64,000 bases of DNA, from contig NW_026251388.1 in the NCBI RefSeq assembly GCF_025118155.1, positions 1,364,001 to 1,428,000 of the forward strand, read 5' to 3'. Source of the stretch: Cokeromyces recurvatus. Its lineage: Eukaryota > Mucoromycota > Mucoromycetes > Mucorales > Mucoraceae. The notes below the pieces were generated by a model, which was given only the letters and a program-made list of their open reading frames with translations, did no database searches and had not been told where the DNA came from. Every line of letters begins with the position of its first letter. Positions within the stretch are counted from its first letter, which is position 1. Both the position numbers and the translations under genes were made by a program. Positions 36,039 to 49,109 of the stretch are shown in pieces.

Positions 36039-38249
36039 TTATAGTTTTTGTTTTATATGTACAACAACACTACTATATGCTTTTGAAGTTAAATAGGGCA
36101 ATGAAAGACCTCTGTTCATTAAAGCTGTTCCAGATATAATGCCTGTAAATACAGGAATGAGAGGATCATCACTCCAAATTCTTACATCATACATGGCGAT
36201 CGCAATCAAGCGACGTAATCGAATAGGTCGCAAGGGAAACCAAAAGGGGCTTGTTTGTCTAAATGCTAATATAACTGATTCATCACCCATTTGAGTTGTT
36301 GTTTGAGTAATGCAACAAGAGACATTGTTCATAGTTGGTATTACTAGCCAATCCAAATTGCCCTTTTGTAAAACATGTCTAATGCTTTTATACAGCACAA
36401 TCCAGCGTCTATATGTTTCAAATTCATCTGTATTTAATTTATTAAGGTTAGATCCAATGCCAAGAGCGCCCATGAAAGAGACATGAAATCGATAGGGAAT
36501 AGGAATGATGGTATGAGGATCATCATTAGGGGAATCTGTCACCCAGCAGCTCATCATATTAGGTGGCATAATTAAAGATGCTCCATGTTGGATCAGAAGT
36601 CGTGCATCTGGTCGAGTATTATCACTGGGCCAGCAAGATTGTACACGCTTTAGAATTGACAAATCAGCTCGACCCCCACCACTACAACATGATTCTATCT
36701 TAATTGGGTGATTGGACCGTAGTTTTACTTGCTCAATCAAGTAATGAAATGATTTTACATGATTAATCCAAACTATTTTCCCCAGTTCTGGAGATCCTCC
36801 TGCCTCAGATATAGGTCGATTCATATCCCATTTAATATAATCTACACCTACTTCATTCACAATTGCTACAATTGACTCTAAAAGGTATTGCTGCACTTCT
36901 GGCTTACAGATGTTCAATACAAGCTGGTTCCTAGCTTCATGTCGTGTTCGTTCGGGATAAAAGTAAACCCAGTCAGGATGTTTTCGATAAAGATTAGAAT
37001 TTGGATTTACCATTTCAGGCTCAAACCAAAGACCAAACTGCATTCCCAAGTTGTGAACATGATCTGCTAATGGTCTTAAACCAAGCGGAAACTTTAATTT
37101 ATCTACAAACCAATCTCCTAATCCTGCTTTGTCTGAGTGTCGTCCATGAAACCAGCCGTCATCGACAACAAACAGCTCTATTCCTAATGCAGCAGCTTTT
37201 TCCGCCATCTTTTTCTGATTTGCGTATCCAACTTGGAATCCAAAAGCCTCCTATCCGTTATATAACACAGGTGCAATTAATTCGTCATCAAAGATCGAAT
37301 CCACTTTTTTCTTACCATCGGTATTTTTACTATCTCGAATATGATTTGTTAGTGATAGACGTGCGCCTGATAGACCCTCTGAAGTAAAACCAGCAACGAA
37401 AACAGGCAACTCAAGACTAGGATGATCTTGTGATAAAATAAAGCCAAAGTCACGATCATGCATTCCACCTGTAATGGTTGTTTGATTCTCGATATCAGTA
37501 TGTATCTCAATTTCCCAATTTCCACTCCAACCTAGTGTACCAAAATAAGTTTCATTTATATCTGGATCCCTGATGGCAAAATAAGGGTATACCTGTGCTG
37601 ATGGGATTCCACGAGTTGATTGAAGAAGATGCGATGTTCCAGGTTGAATTGAATGTTTCTGAACCTGCGTCTCACTTGACCAAGCACCTGCTAATGTGAC
37701 CAATTCACGTTGTCTACCTAACGGGGGAGGAGGAATATGCCAAGCTGCAGTTTGTGCCTTCGAAATCCTAAAAGACTCATTTTCTGTTATCTTGGCCAAG
37801 TTCTCTAGCACTGTATGACGAAGGATTAGGTTGTTTTTTACATCTAACTTATAATGAAGTCTTACTTCAAGTGATTTATGAACTTTGTCTTTTAAAGTGA
37901 TGATGAGTTCTTGTGAATCATTAATGATGGCATCTGTATATATAAGGTCTAATTCACGTGTACCATTATCGAATTCGATTCTCAAAACATCAGGTCCATA
38001 ACGAAGACCACCAAAAACCGGAAATTCTTCTGGAGCAGAAGTTATAGCAGGGTCCTGTGAACTTCTTTCTCGAGGAAGTTTTACGGGAAGCTCAACATCG
38101 TTTAATGTCAAGAGACGAGGACCCCAATAAAGATTTAAAACTGTTTTTGTCTTGATGTCAACACCAATGACATAAGTGGACTGGTGTGTTGTTAAATACC
38201 AAACAAGCTCTGTTGGATGAGCTTGAATTCCTGGTTTTATTAAAAGCAT
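36039..38249 (-). pseudogene. GH36 alpha-galactosidase gene interrupted by one in-frame amber codon
   Basis: One intronless frame of 737 codons runs from ATG 38249 to the stop at 36039, broken only by TAG at 37253-37251. GH36 enzymes release terminal alpha-galactose from raffinose-type sugars. The N-terminal beta-sandwich is complete (GLRYGPDVLRIEF, GWSGNWEIEIHTD). The catalytic barrel follows: VVDDGWFHGRHSD, FGLWFEPEMVNPNS, the nucleophile in IKWDMNRPISEAGG (Asp about residue 473) and the acid/base in CWPSDNTRPDAR (about 541), with SCCSGGGRADL between. The amber codon falls exactly where the family has Trp in the motif LYNSWEA; here it reads LYNG-stop-EAFGF. No other damage is visible, so the lesion is very recent, a sequencing error, or is read through. 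No signal peptide is evident, suggesting an intracellular enzyme. Confidence 0.85.
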
Positions 38250-38343
38250 TTTCTTTTACTTTTGTGTTAAAAAAAAAAGTTCACAGCGAAAAAAAAAAAC
38301 ATATAGATATTTATAGCTTATAAAATCATGCAAATTTATTGTG

Positions 38344-40866
38344 TTACGTTGTCTTTTTTAAAGGGGGCATTAATTCATATCCTTGCTCTACTTGATTCAA
38401 AATAGCTGTACTATTTCTTCTTGTAGTCCACTTGTGAACTAAATCATTTGTTTTGCTCTGAATAGTTCCTACTATATTACTGCTTTGATTATAATGATTA
38501 CTAAATAAAAGCTCATTGCTGTTAAACATCTTATTATATGCTTCAGGTAAAAGCTTTGGCCAGTCTACAAATTTAGTCCCATTTTGTTGAATAAATAGCC
38601 AACAAGTAAGAAAGACGGTGAAGGAGAATGAAAGCATTGATATATAAGCTAATGATGAGTCACCAAAAAAGTAAAAAAGATATTGATTCGGTGAAAATAA
38701 TAATGCAAAGAATAATGCAAGTGATGCTAAACAATAGAATGGAATTAATTTGATAATCCAAAATGAACCATTTGATTTGAAAGGACTTGTTATATGTGAT
38801 GATGTCATGACTTTATATTTTCCAAGTATTAAGTCTATACCGTCTTGTCTTGATCCATCTAAATAATTATTCTTTATGTATCGCATAACTGAATTATTAA
38901 AATCATGTAGAAGCCCAAGCCGGGTACGTTTACCAGTCCTTGTAAAATCAGTTTTTAAAGCGCCTGTACCAGAATATGGGACACTTAAGGCATCAGCATT
39001 ATCAGCCCAAACTATAGAATACCTACTATTTTAGCCGTATATCATTTATATCTCTGTTTTATACCATACCAATTTTGAATATTTGCATAAACTGCTCATC
39101 ATTTTCAATAACTTCTGTTGATTGTAAAATACCCATTTCACGTAACTGTCTATTTAGGACCCATCTACCCAATGTGCTTTGAACTACATTTGTTCTATCT
39201 AAACAATCCATGCAATTTGTACGTACTACTGATATTTGTCTTCTTTTCAATTTGGGTTCAGACATTGAATTATAAAGACAATATCCTTGTTCCCTTAAAT
39301 CGGGTTCCAACTGATCAACTAGTAATTGAACTCGATTCCATCTCATTTTACAACATTCTCGATGAAAATCAAAATGAATATATTTTAAATTTGGATTAGC
39401 AAGTTTCTGTACTATAGTAGCAAATAGTTGGCCTATAGGAAGTTCATACCCCTTTGAATTAACAAGATTAACAAGTATTTGTGGCCCATAATGCTTAATT
39501 TGTTGATCAAAATGTAACCTAGAAGTGTTCAAAACCTTATCATCATTTAGATCTGCATTCATCCATAATTTTGGTGTATAGCGTGTATTGGGTATTTGAC
39601 CCCATATCGCTGGTATACTGCCACGAGTTTGAATAAAAGAAGCACAAATAGAATTAGTTTGCACAAGTGATTTTGAAGGATCACAGAATAAAAGTTGCTC
39701 TGTTTCTACAAAATTAGAAGCAAAACCAAATTCATCTAACCCACGACTAAAATAACGTGTACCAGCACGCTCTTGACTACGTCGACTTATTAAAGCAAAA
39801 GTTACTGCTCTATTATTGATAACAGTAGGAATAATTGATACAACTATAGACATATTAAATCAAAAATTCAAGTCTTTATACATATATATGTATATATAAA
39901 ATGTCTCTCTTTCTTCCTTACATCCTTGTATGACAGGTAATATAAAAGAACTAAACTATATAAATTGAAAATATATTTGTATTTATAGTGAAATATACAT
40001 AATATAAAAATACAAGTACTTACATCTCTTTGTATCTTTGAATTAACAGTTGCAGCTATTAATTTCTCATTTAAATATCTATTCCAATAAAATCTTGTAT
40101 CTGCCTATTAAATAAGGGTAAGTTAAATAGTATCATCTTTACTATCCAACTTACATGTCTCCAACTATTATCCATTTCCAGTTGCTTTTGAATAGGTAAA
40201 GTAATAGGATATTTATAAGAAAAATAAAAATTATTTTGCTTCAAATGATTTTCTATTAATTGAATGTATCTTTGCTCATCATCTAATTGCTCATTTGTGA
40301 GTCCATAATTATCTTGTCGTGAAAGAGGCAAAGTTTGGAAAGCTGTTGCACGTAATATATCTGCTCCATGCATAAGTGTACCAATTCTATGACAATTCGT
40401 TATTACAATCATATATTCCCCTATTTACAAAGTTAAAATAAAGAATAATTTTCTTATCGTATATATTATATTGATAATACCTGCTTGAAGTCTTATGAAT
40501 CCCAATATACCATAAACTATCATTTCTTTCTCTATCTTTGCGTTTTGTATTTGTGGAGCTTATTTTTAAGTATTAGTAAATGAAGACAAATGTATATGAA
40601 TTTAATTTATAAATACATATATTTATATATGCATATATATTTACCATTAAGTTGTATTTCACCAGAATTCCTATACACTGTTAGTGTTTCTAGTTGATGT
40701 ATCATAGTCGACGATTCTTTTTTGGCTGGTTCTATTAATGGTGTAAAGTGGTATGTTTCATTAGTTATGCATCTACATGTGAACATGATATAATCAGATA
40801 AACATATAAAACAAAAAAAGACTCTATAATGTTTAGTTCTTACAATTCAAGCTGTTCATATATCAT
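38344..40866 (-). CDS. SAC1: Phosphoinositide phosphatase SAC1
   Basis: Eight exons, 683 residues: 40866-40844, 40772-40645, 40558-40481, 40420-40155, 40104-40024, 39955-39922, 39843-39070, 39011-38344. Sac1 dephosphorylates PI4P at the ER and Golgi. The SAC domain shows YGILGFIRLQAGEYMIVIT, ALISRRSQERAGTRYFSRG, NFVETEQLL, FIQTRGSIPAIW, and the catalytic CX5R in RTNCMDCLDRTNVVQS (Cys about 413). GTGALKTDFTRTGKRT, the conserved Sac1 block, follows. Two hydrophobic segments near the C-terminus (about 552-600; IIKLIPFYCLASLALFFALL and ISMLSFSFTVFLTCWLF) are the usual Sac1 membrane hairpin. Exon 6 is 34 nt and encodes FSSFILPVIQG; without it the frame fails. The C-terminal tail is about 80 residues longer than in yeast. 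It lies 94 nt downstream of nothing but faces the GH36 gene on the same strand. Confidence 0.94.
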
Positions 40867-42553
40867 TTTATATATTAATAAAAGAGAATATTTGTGTATG
40901 AAGTATAATGAGCCTTGTCAATTTTATTGTAACAGTTTTTTTTTTGACTTATAAGGCGATCTGAGATTAAATTTTTAAAAGGAAATTTGATTACCTCCAA
41001 CATATTTCTATAAATTGTAATAAGTTTGGGGACCTATATTTTAAAAGCCTTTTCTTGACATTGGGTTAAATTTTCAGTCAATATTCTTCTTTTAATAGTA
41101 CTGATGAAGAAAATGGCAGAGAAAGAATAAAAATGTAATAATAAACAAAGGCTTCTAAACTACTGTTTCTTATAGCATTTAAAATAACGAATTTTACGAT
41201 TATCCATACTAGCTTTAATAACATGAATGATATAATTCTTTTCTTCACTAATTATGATAGAATAGCCACTTGGAAATAATTGGTAGTATTATAATTAAAT
41301 ATGCATTTACACATAAATCCTAAATTTCACTAACTTTACAGCATAATAAAGCATATAACGGAAATGATTATAATTGGAATAGCTACATACATATACAAAT
41401 AATACTATATCTTATTTTAAACAGTGAATTTTACACCATTGTCATTAATTTCATATAATTTGGTCTATTATAATCAGAGTTAAAGGATAATGTTATACGT
41501 TTAACAATAATAGTTATTATCACATAATATCATCTTAATGAAGACTCTATTTTAGAAGAGATACTATTAATGATTAGTAATAAATGCTTCCTCAAATCAT
41601 ATTTAGTTACTTTTAATTCTTAGTAAATGAATTCTATAGGATCTACACTATTTATATTCCTCCAGTTATTGGCTAAACTTGATAATAAATAAATAGTGTC
41701 CAAGAATTCGTAAAGATAGAATATGTATATTGCACGATGAGCTTAATGCTACAATATAGCTTATACAAATATGAAGCAATATGTATATGTTGAGGCTGTT
41801 TATTCATTATAAAGTAGAAGAAAGATAGCGATAAAATCATTTTCAAAAAGAATGAGCTAACGTCTATTGAGTATATAAATAGTGCTTGAATTAAAGAAGA
41901 ATGTAGAATTTTATAGGCTTTCTCTTATATGACGTGCAAATGTTTCCTATGTTTAAGAGTTTATTTCGTTAAATATATAAAACGACTTATATCTTCTGTT
42001 TAGGATAACGCTTTAAAGTTGTTTACATTCAAAATAATTTGATATTATTGATTTTTATATACAGCTCATTTGTTATTTGATTCATCTTATTATAAATATA
42101 GTCTATTACTTATTCTATCATACTTACTATTATTCGATTAGATAAGGAGTACTACATCCTCAAAGCATAGCAAATTCAATAGTCCTTTGTACCCTTTTAA
42201 TAAAAAAAAATAGTGCTCTCAATTAATACCTTTCCTTAAAACAATGAGAATAAGCAAGCATATAAGATGCTCGAAACTAGTTAAGAATTTTGACTTATTA
42301 CTGTAATGAATATTGCTTTCTTTAGCCGTCTATTCATAACAATTCATATCCCATCATGATGTACTATAAACAAGCAAAGTTTATTCTCATATAATAAAGG
42401 TTAAAAATCTTGATAAAGTTATCTATCCATATAATTTTTTCGTAAATAATCAGTAAATATACATAGATAGTATACATATTTTGTAGAAGAGAATAATGTG
42501 GAATTAGTATCTATACGTGCTAATGTATATAATAAAATAGGTATTTATTTTAC
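40867..42553. other. Gene-free stretch between SAC1 and FIG4
   Basis: 1.7 kb, AT-rich, holding the SAC1 promoter and the FIG4 3' flank. I looked for coding similarity on both strands and saw none. Confidence 0.55.
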
Positions 42554-44574
42554 TTAATAAGAAGAATAATTTCTCAAGTAGTTTGCATAAACTTTAGAAT
42601 TATTATTATTATTATTATTGTTATTGCTAGTTGTCTGCATTGCTAAATAAGCGGCTCTTTTGGGCACCATAACGTAAGTTTCATATACTTGTCGATCAAT
42701 ACTTATTGTTTCAATAGCATTAGGATATTTATCTAATTCATTTTTATGAACATGGTTCAAATATTGCTGAAATTCAGGGAAATTTATATTGCTTTTCTCT
42801 TCTTCTGACGTAAGTGTCGTTATATTTGGTATAGTAAGCTTCTCGATATTCTTAAACTGTTGAGTGTATCTATAGAAAAACTGTTTGTTAAGCTCCATCA
42901 TAAAAATATCAAAAAAGGAAAAAAAAAACCTTTTGTATTCTTTATATTCTGCAGGAGTTATATTTGGATCCAAGTTACGTTGCGTGATGCTTTCAATAGT
43001 CCGTGAAGGTAATATTTCATTACCATTGGTTATATTGCTCTTTTTATCTGCTTTTTCTTCATTTTTATCTTCTTTATTAAATGATAATATTGTAGTTGTG
43101 GCTGTATTATTATTAATTGCCGCAGTAGTCTTTATCATGGCCCTAACAGTAAATGGGCTCATATCCAATGCTTCTGCTTTAGTTAACCTTGAAACAAATA
43201 ATTAAAATAAATTGTCTATCAATGTATATAAATATATATATGTATGTGTGTATAATGTATTTACTCTCTTATTTCTTTTGAATGAGCAGATATTTTAACT
43301 GGTCTATATTTAAGTGTTCCATTCATATTAAATGTAAAGAGACTATCTAAACTTGTATAGTGTTCATGATTATAATATTCAACCCAATAGCCTTGATATA
43401 AATCACTAGCATCTGGGTTATAAGCAGGTACTTGAAACTGTTTAGGTATCTTGAATAAATCTAAATCTTGATTATCATCTATCTTGTCCTCTAACACTTC
43501 TTTTTTATACCAATAGCGATAACTAAAATAAAGTAAGTCTAAATATACATAAAATATAATACATATATTTATATATTTTTACATACTCTCTACGCTCTGC
43601 CTTTTCTAACGGATGTTGATTATGCAAGTGATAATCAGAGCTTAGTTCCCAAAGCATAGGTTGTCCATCTCGAGTAACAAAGTTACCCAGAAACAAATTA
43701 ATAGCATCTTGTTTATCAGCATCTATATACAAATATATATTATTAGTTACCATTTACATATATATATATATATATATGCATGTCACAATAAGGAATCCTT
43801 ACCTGAAAAAGCATTGGCATAGAAACGTCGTATAGATTCAATCATATCTCGAGGATGACTTGTCCATTGATTAATTTTTCGATATGTCTCCATAGTATTC
43901 ACAAGATGTGACCCACCATACTGTAAAGCAATTGTATCTCCATGATCATGGTACATTTCTGTAAAGATATTAACTGCATCTGAATCAAAATCAATTTTAG
44001 GCGACGCAATCACTCCTAATGCATATAGCTGATGCCCTAAAGCACATTTTCCCATTAAAAACTGAGCTGCATTTGTACGATCAAGACAGTCAATGCAATT
44101 TGTTCTTAACACACCATGCTGTCTTGACTGTCTTAATTTGATTTTATCTGATTGAATTCCACTATGAAAGAATCCTGTAGCATCCATTGTTTCCTCTGCA
44201 ATCTTCTCTAAATAGCCAATTACGTCTTGATCATGACTTGTTTGAATATATATATATAGAGGAACATATTATTATTATTATTTTTACGCTGCTGGGTTTA
44301 ACGTTTATACCTTTTAAAAGCTCTTGACATATCCCAAGCAATGTATTTAATCTTTTTGTCTTCTGGTAAGAATTGATTTAAATAAGATATTGCTTCCTCA
44401 AACTCCTTTCCTAATATGGATTCTCTTTTTGTTTTTTCCTTTTGTTTAATTAAATTTAAAACAATGCAAGGTGTACCGTATCGTTGAAATAAGTTTTCAA
44501 AATGAAGCGCTGCTGCTGAAAAAAAGGGATCCACAACATTTACTATTCAAAAGAAAACATTAGTTCATACCATC

Positions 44575-44606
<32 letters not shown>

Positions 44607-46070
44607 CATATTTTGTATATCTACATTCAATAGGTGGTTTGGGTGACATATTAGTGGTATCCTGAGACCAAATGAGTGGAATAGAGCCTCTATGCTGTAC
44701 ATATGATGTATATCGTGGGTTCCCATAAAGATAATCTGTTGAATGGAATGAAGTTGTTGCCATATCTGCAACAATTTGCTCTGTTTCTACATCATTTGCA
44801 ACGAACCCCTTTTTTTTTTTCAATTATGAATTATGAATTCAAATTATTATATTACATAGACCAATAAAGTATACCTTATCATTTACACCACGTTTAAGAA
44901 ATCGAGCTCCAGCAAAATAACGAGATCTCCTAGCAATCAGTGTAACTACAATACTTCTGCCAAATACTGAGATTTCTATTAATGATAAAATAATTCGGGA
45001 AAAAAAAAAGAAATTAAATGAAGCTACTATTAAAGCAAATACTATTTAGTACTTTACTTGCTTGATCTATAAATCCATATATTAAAGGTAAAATCCATCC
45101 TGAACGACTATTTAAATTCTTAAATCCAGAACTTAATAAATAATGATTCCAAACAAACATGTCATTATGTAATAATCCGGGAGTATCATCATTTTTATTA
45201 GTTGTTGTTAATGGTGGTTGTGTCATATTATTTTGAAGTGAGTTAGTAATATCATATGTATATGAAAAATAGAAATTCTTGGCCAGATCAATATTTTGAA
45301 ATGTGGCTACATAACGTGCTTCATCTGAATTTTTATCAATCTTGATCTTCGTTGCTGCTGTCTCTCCAGGATTAATGGGGACTAACCTTGTTTCATCGAT
45401 ATGGTATATGTAATGTCCACCCAAGATAGCTACTCGTCGGCGCTTGGTTATAAAAATCATGTACCAGCCCTGAGTGAATCGTACGAAGCCAACGATACCA
45501 TAAATACGCATTGGTGATAACTGAAGTCCTCCTACACTTAAATTACCATCTTCAATCATTTTAAGAAGACGTGTCATCTCTTGTTCTGTGTAGAGCACAT
45601 CGTCTTCAATTACAACAAGCTCTGTAGGGTTTGTACGATGAATTTGAAGGACGCGATATCGTTGTTTCGATTCATTTGTGCCAACAAGATAATATCTCTA
45701 TATCATACACAAAAAGTTATTATATATGCATAATACCCCTCTTTATCTCTCTCCTCTTTTTCAAATACATATATTTATATATATATAAATATGTATTTTA
45801 GTTATCAATTACAGTTTTAGTTTCATAAAGTTGAAATTGACACATTGCAAAACGTGGATGAGCCCAATTAAGTGTTTCTTTTTTTCGATCTTCAGTCGAA
45901 GAATGAAGAGAAGATAAATTAGGAACATTTGCTGCTGGACCCTCATTGACGTTACCATTTAATGTCTCAAGTTCCTCTTTTATTGGTAGTTTATTTGTCA
46001 TTTCAGCAGTCAGATATTGATTGTTTAAGCATTCTTGATTATCATTAAAAATCTGAACATCTTGATTCAT
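42554..46070 (-). CDS. FIG4: Polyphosphoinositide phosphatase FIG4 (SAC domain)
   Basis: Ten exons, 938 residues: 46070-45813, 45697-45058, 44975-44875, 44808-44625, 44542-44311, 44236-43803, 43722-43587, 43522-43265, 43187-42930, 42869-42554. Fig4 works with the Fab1/PIKfyve kinase and Vac14 on the vacuole to turn over PI(3,5)P2. Signatures: [74 protein letters not shown], and catalytic [20 protein letters not shown] (Cys about 517). The Fig4-type C-terminal region continues with [27 protein letters not shown] and [19 protein letters not shown]. There is no membrane hairpin, unlike SAC1. The last intron (42929-42870) starts GTTTTT, a weak donor; it is open in frame, so retention is possible. 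An Asn run sits near the C-terminus. Confidence 0.94.
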
Positions 46071-46332
46071 GGTAAAAAAAAAAAAAAAATAAAGTAAAAA
46101 ATAAAATAAAAAATAAAATAAAATAAAGACTTTGACAATTAAATGCGAAAAAAAAAATACGACACAGAAATATAATATTTATATAAATATATAATAACTT
46201 CTTCATACGTGAATAGGCTATATGATACAGTTTAGTTTTATTATACATCTATAATAAAATTATTTTTATGAAAGCACTATACGATCTTATAAAATAATCC
46301 TTTATTTCGTTAATATTATATTCTTAATATAT

Positions 46333-47393
46333 CTATTTTGCTTCCTCAACATCCTCGGGCTTGCTTTCGGCCTTATCAGTTTCTAAAAAAAATAAAAAAT
46401 AAAAAAAAAATAAATATTAGTATATTAATTTAATCCAAAAATCACTAAAATCACTATATTTCTTATTTACCGTCCTGCAAGTCAGAAGTCCACAAGGTCA
46501 AGTTGTCTCTTAACAATTGCATGATAAGAGTAGAATCCTTGTAAGATTCTTCGGAGAGGGTATCAAGTTCAGCAATAGCATCATCGAATGCTTGCTTAGC
46601 AAGATGACAAGCACGATCAGGAGAGTTAAGGATTTCGTAATAGAAGACAGAGAAGTTAAGAGCAAGACCAAGACGAATAGGATGAGTAGGAGCCAATTCA
46701 GTTTGGGCAATATCAGTAGCCTTCTTGTAAGCATCATGTGCTTCGGTGGCAGCACTCTTACGAGCATCACCAATAAGGAATTCGGCAAGATAACGATGGT
46801 AGTCACCCTTCATCTTGAAATAAAAGACCTTGGATTCACCACCTTGAGCATTAGGGATTAAATCTTCGGATAATACGTTCAAAATATCTGAACAAACTTC
46901 TTGAAGTTCACTTTCGATCTTTTGACGATAAGCTTTGATCTTTTCAACTTGAGCGGTGTTACCCTTGCTTTCTTCCTTTTGCTCAATAGAAGAAACAATT
47001 CTCCATGAGGCACGACGAGCACCAATAACATTCTTATAAGCAACGGACAAAAGGTTACGTTCTTCAACAGTCAATTCATTACCCATCTAAAAATAAAATA
47101 AAATAAATATATAATAAGTTTACATAAATCTAATATTTATATATAATATGTTTATTATACCTTAGCAACGTCCTTGGTGAATTGAACCATTTCTTTTTTT
47201 TTTTTTTAAATGACACGTATTTAATTAAAACATATATTCACAATATAACAAAAAAAAAGTGCTTACCGTCATAACGCTCGGCTTGCTCGGCAAGCTTAGC
47301 CATATAAACATTATTTTCGCGTTCCTATTTAATACAAAATAAAACAGGAGTGAATAAATTCTATTATTTTCTTAACATTTAGGGACATCTCGA

Positions 47394-47434
<41 letters not shown>

Positions 47435-47591
47435 TGAAAGTTAAATTGAAGAGAAAGTAAAGGTAGATTTCTTTTTTTTTAAAAAAAAAAATAACAAAAT
47501 GTATTTCTCTCTCCTCTCATTTTTTTTTTTTATTCTTTCTTCTTTTTGTCTATTGTTGCCCAAACAGTATAATATCACTTACAGTAGTCAT
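46333..47591 (-). CDS. 14-3-3 protein
   Basis: Five exons, 254 residues: 47591-47583, 47324-47267, 47192-47161, 47086-46471, 46382-46333. 14-3-3 dimers bind phospho-Ser/Thr motifs in many signalling partners in the cytosol and nucleus. All family blocks are present: [115 protein letters not shown] and TLWTSDLQ, then an acidic tail ([16 protein letters not shown]). Lysine and arginine residues of the phosphate pocket are in place. Exon 1 encodes only MTT. The acceptor of exon 3 ends AAAAAG in an A-rich context rather than the usual T-tract; the frame requires it. Codon use is biased, so expression is probably high. An A run of about 38 on the plus strand (47394-47432) sits in intron 1. Confidence 0.96.
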
Positions 47592-48410
47592 GTTTTATTT
47601 AAAAAAAAAAAATAAAATACTTTGAAAAAAAAAAAAAAAAAGATAATAAAAATTTATTTATTTAGGTTTATTTATTGGTGAAAAAAAAATCTTTTTTTCT
47701 ATTGGTGGTATTAAATACAAAGAATCGAAAAGAACAAAAAACACGTCCTTATATGCCCACCGCTTGTAATAAAGGAATTTTAAAAAAAATTACCCTTCAT
47801 CAGCGCAACCATAAAGAAAACCGCCGCTCTTTAGAAGATGTATAAATTGTATTGAATACATTTTGGATATATTCAAGCAGAATAAGATGTAATTGTAATT
47901 GACATCTTCAATTGACTGTACAAATAGTTAATTTCATTTTAATGTCCTCGATTTAAAAAGAGCAAATTTTTATTGGGGGAATATTACGTAAATAAAAAAA
48001 CAAAGAAAGTCTTTCGTTGTCAAATTAACATCGTGCTGCTATTACTAAATATAAAAATTAATATTCAAGAGATCTTCTTGTTAAACTTAATAGACATGTT
48101 AGTAAATAATATTAAAGAATTAAATACTATTTTACACCTCAATAGGCAATAATAACAGTTTCTGAGCATTATTTATCATATAACCACTTGGTCAATAAAT
48201 TCTAAATATACTCTACATGCATTGTAGTGAACCTTTTCCAATAACTATCATTTCCATCTTAATCTCTTTCTTTCAGAATATGTAAACACATATACATGTA
48301 TACACATATATATTTTTTTTAAAAAAAAATGCGGTTATTTTATTATTAGAAACGAAAAAAATCTACCAAAACACATATATGCGTTCTCCAATAATGAAGA
48401 AATATATTGC
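47592..48410. other. Intergenic region between 14-3-3 and RPS16
   Basis: About 820 nt holding the 14-3-3 promoter and the RPS16 3' flank. A- and T-runs at 47592-47700 mark the transcript leader. No gene seen. Confidence 0.6.
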
Positions 48411-49109
48411 TTAACGGTAAGACTTTTGGTAACGGGCACGAGCACCTGGACCACCGAACTATATTAAAAAAATAAAATAAAATGTAAGTATAATTCAAAG
48501 GTACTTCAATTGATCAGTTTATGTGCATTACCTTCTTGGGTTCACAACGACGGGGATCGGCAACGAGAAGGGTACGATCGTATTGAACAAGGATTTCCTT
48601 GATTTCCTTCTTAGCAGCCTCATCGACGAACTTTTGGTAGAAAGCGACAATGGCCTTGGCAAGAGCTTGACGAATAGCATAGACTTGAGAAGTGTGACCT
48701 ATAGAAAGTAGTCGATTTAATTGAAAGATCATCAAAAATTATCATCATGCATCTCTGTTACTTACCACCACCATTGACACGAATTCTAATATCAGCACCA
48801 GCGAAACGTTCTTCACCCAAAAGAAGGATAACTTCATAAACCTTGAACTTCAAAATCTCAGGTTCGAGGAGTTCGAGAGGAGAACCATTGATGCGAATGA
48901 GACCACGTCCACGCTTGCAGTGAGCAACAGCAGTGGCGGTTTTCTACAAGTAATGCAAAATGTCGAGTTTAGTATTTATTTTATTTTATTTTTTTTCGTT
49001 CCATTTAAATTCATTTCAAAAATTGCTGATTTTTTTTTTTTTTTGTCCATCATTGCTAATTTGGAATTGTTGAACTCACCTTACGGCCGAATGTCTGTAC
49101 AGCTTCCAT
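48411..49109 (-). CDS. RPS16: 40S ribosomal protein uS9 (S16)
   Basis: Four exons, 140 residues: 49109-49080, 48943-48766, 48698-48532, 48458-48411. uS9 lies in the head of the 40S subunit, with its C-terminal tail reaching the P-site tRNA. Landmarks: [20 protein letters not shown], the [15 protein letters not shown] strand, [40 protein letters not shown] and the conserved basic end RARYQKSYR. Length equals other eukaryotic S16 proteins. Codon use is strongly biased. Intron 1 sits after codon 10. Confidence 0.97.

Noticed and set aside
37251..37268. An 18-nt GT...AG segment containing the GH36 amber codon could be a tiny in-frame intron.
   Set aside because: 18 nt is far below the intron lengths seen elsewhere in this window, and removing it would delete the conserved LYN part of the motif. 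A Trp-to-stop change explains the site better.
42870..42929. Reading straight through the last FIG4 intron as coding (Phe-rich).
   Set aside because: The frame is open, but the resulting FFFSFFDIF segment has no counterpart in the family, whereas splicing joins EYKR to YTQQF as expected.
46510..47067. Several long frames on both strands opposite or out of frame with the 14-3-3 exon.
   Set aside because: They are shadows of a biased coding exon with clear 14-3-3 similarity.
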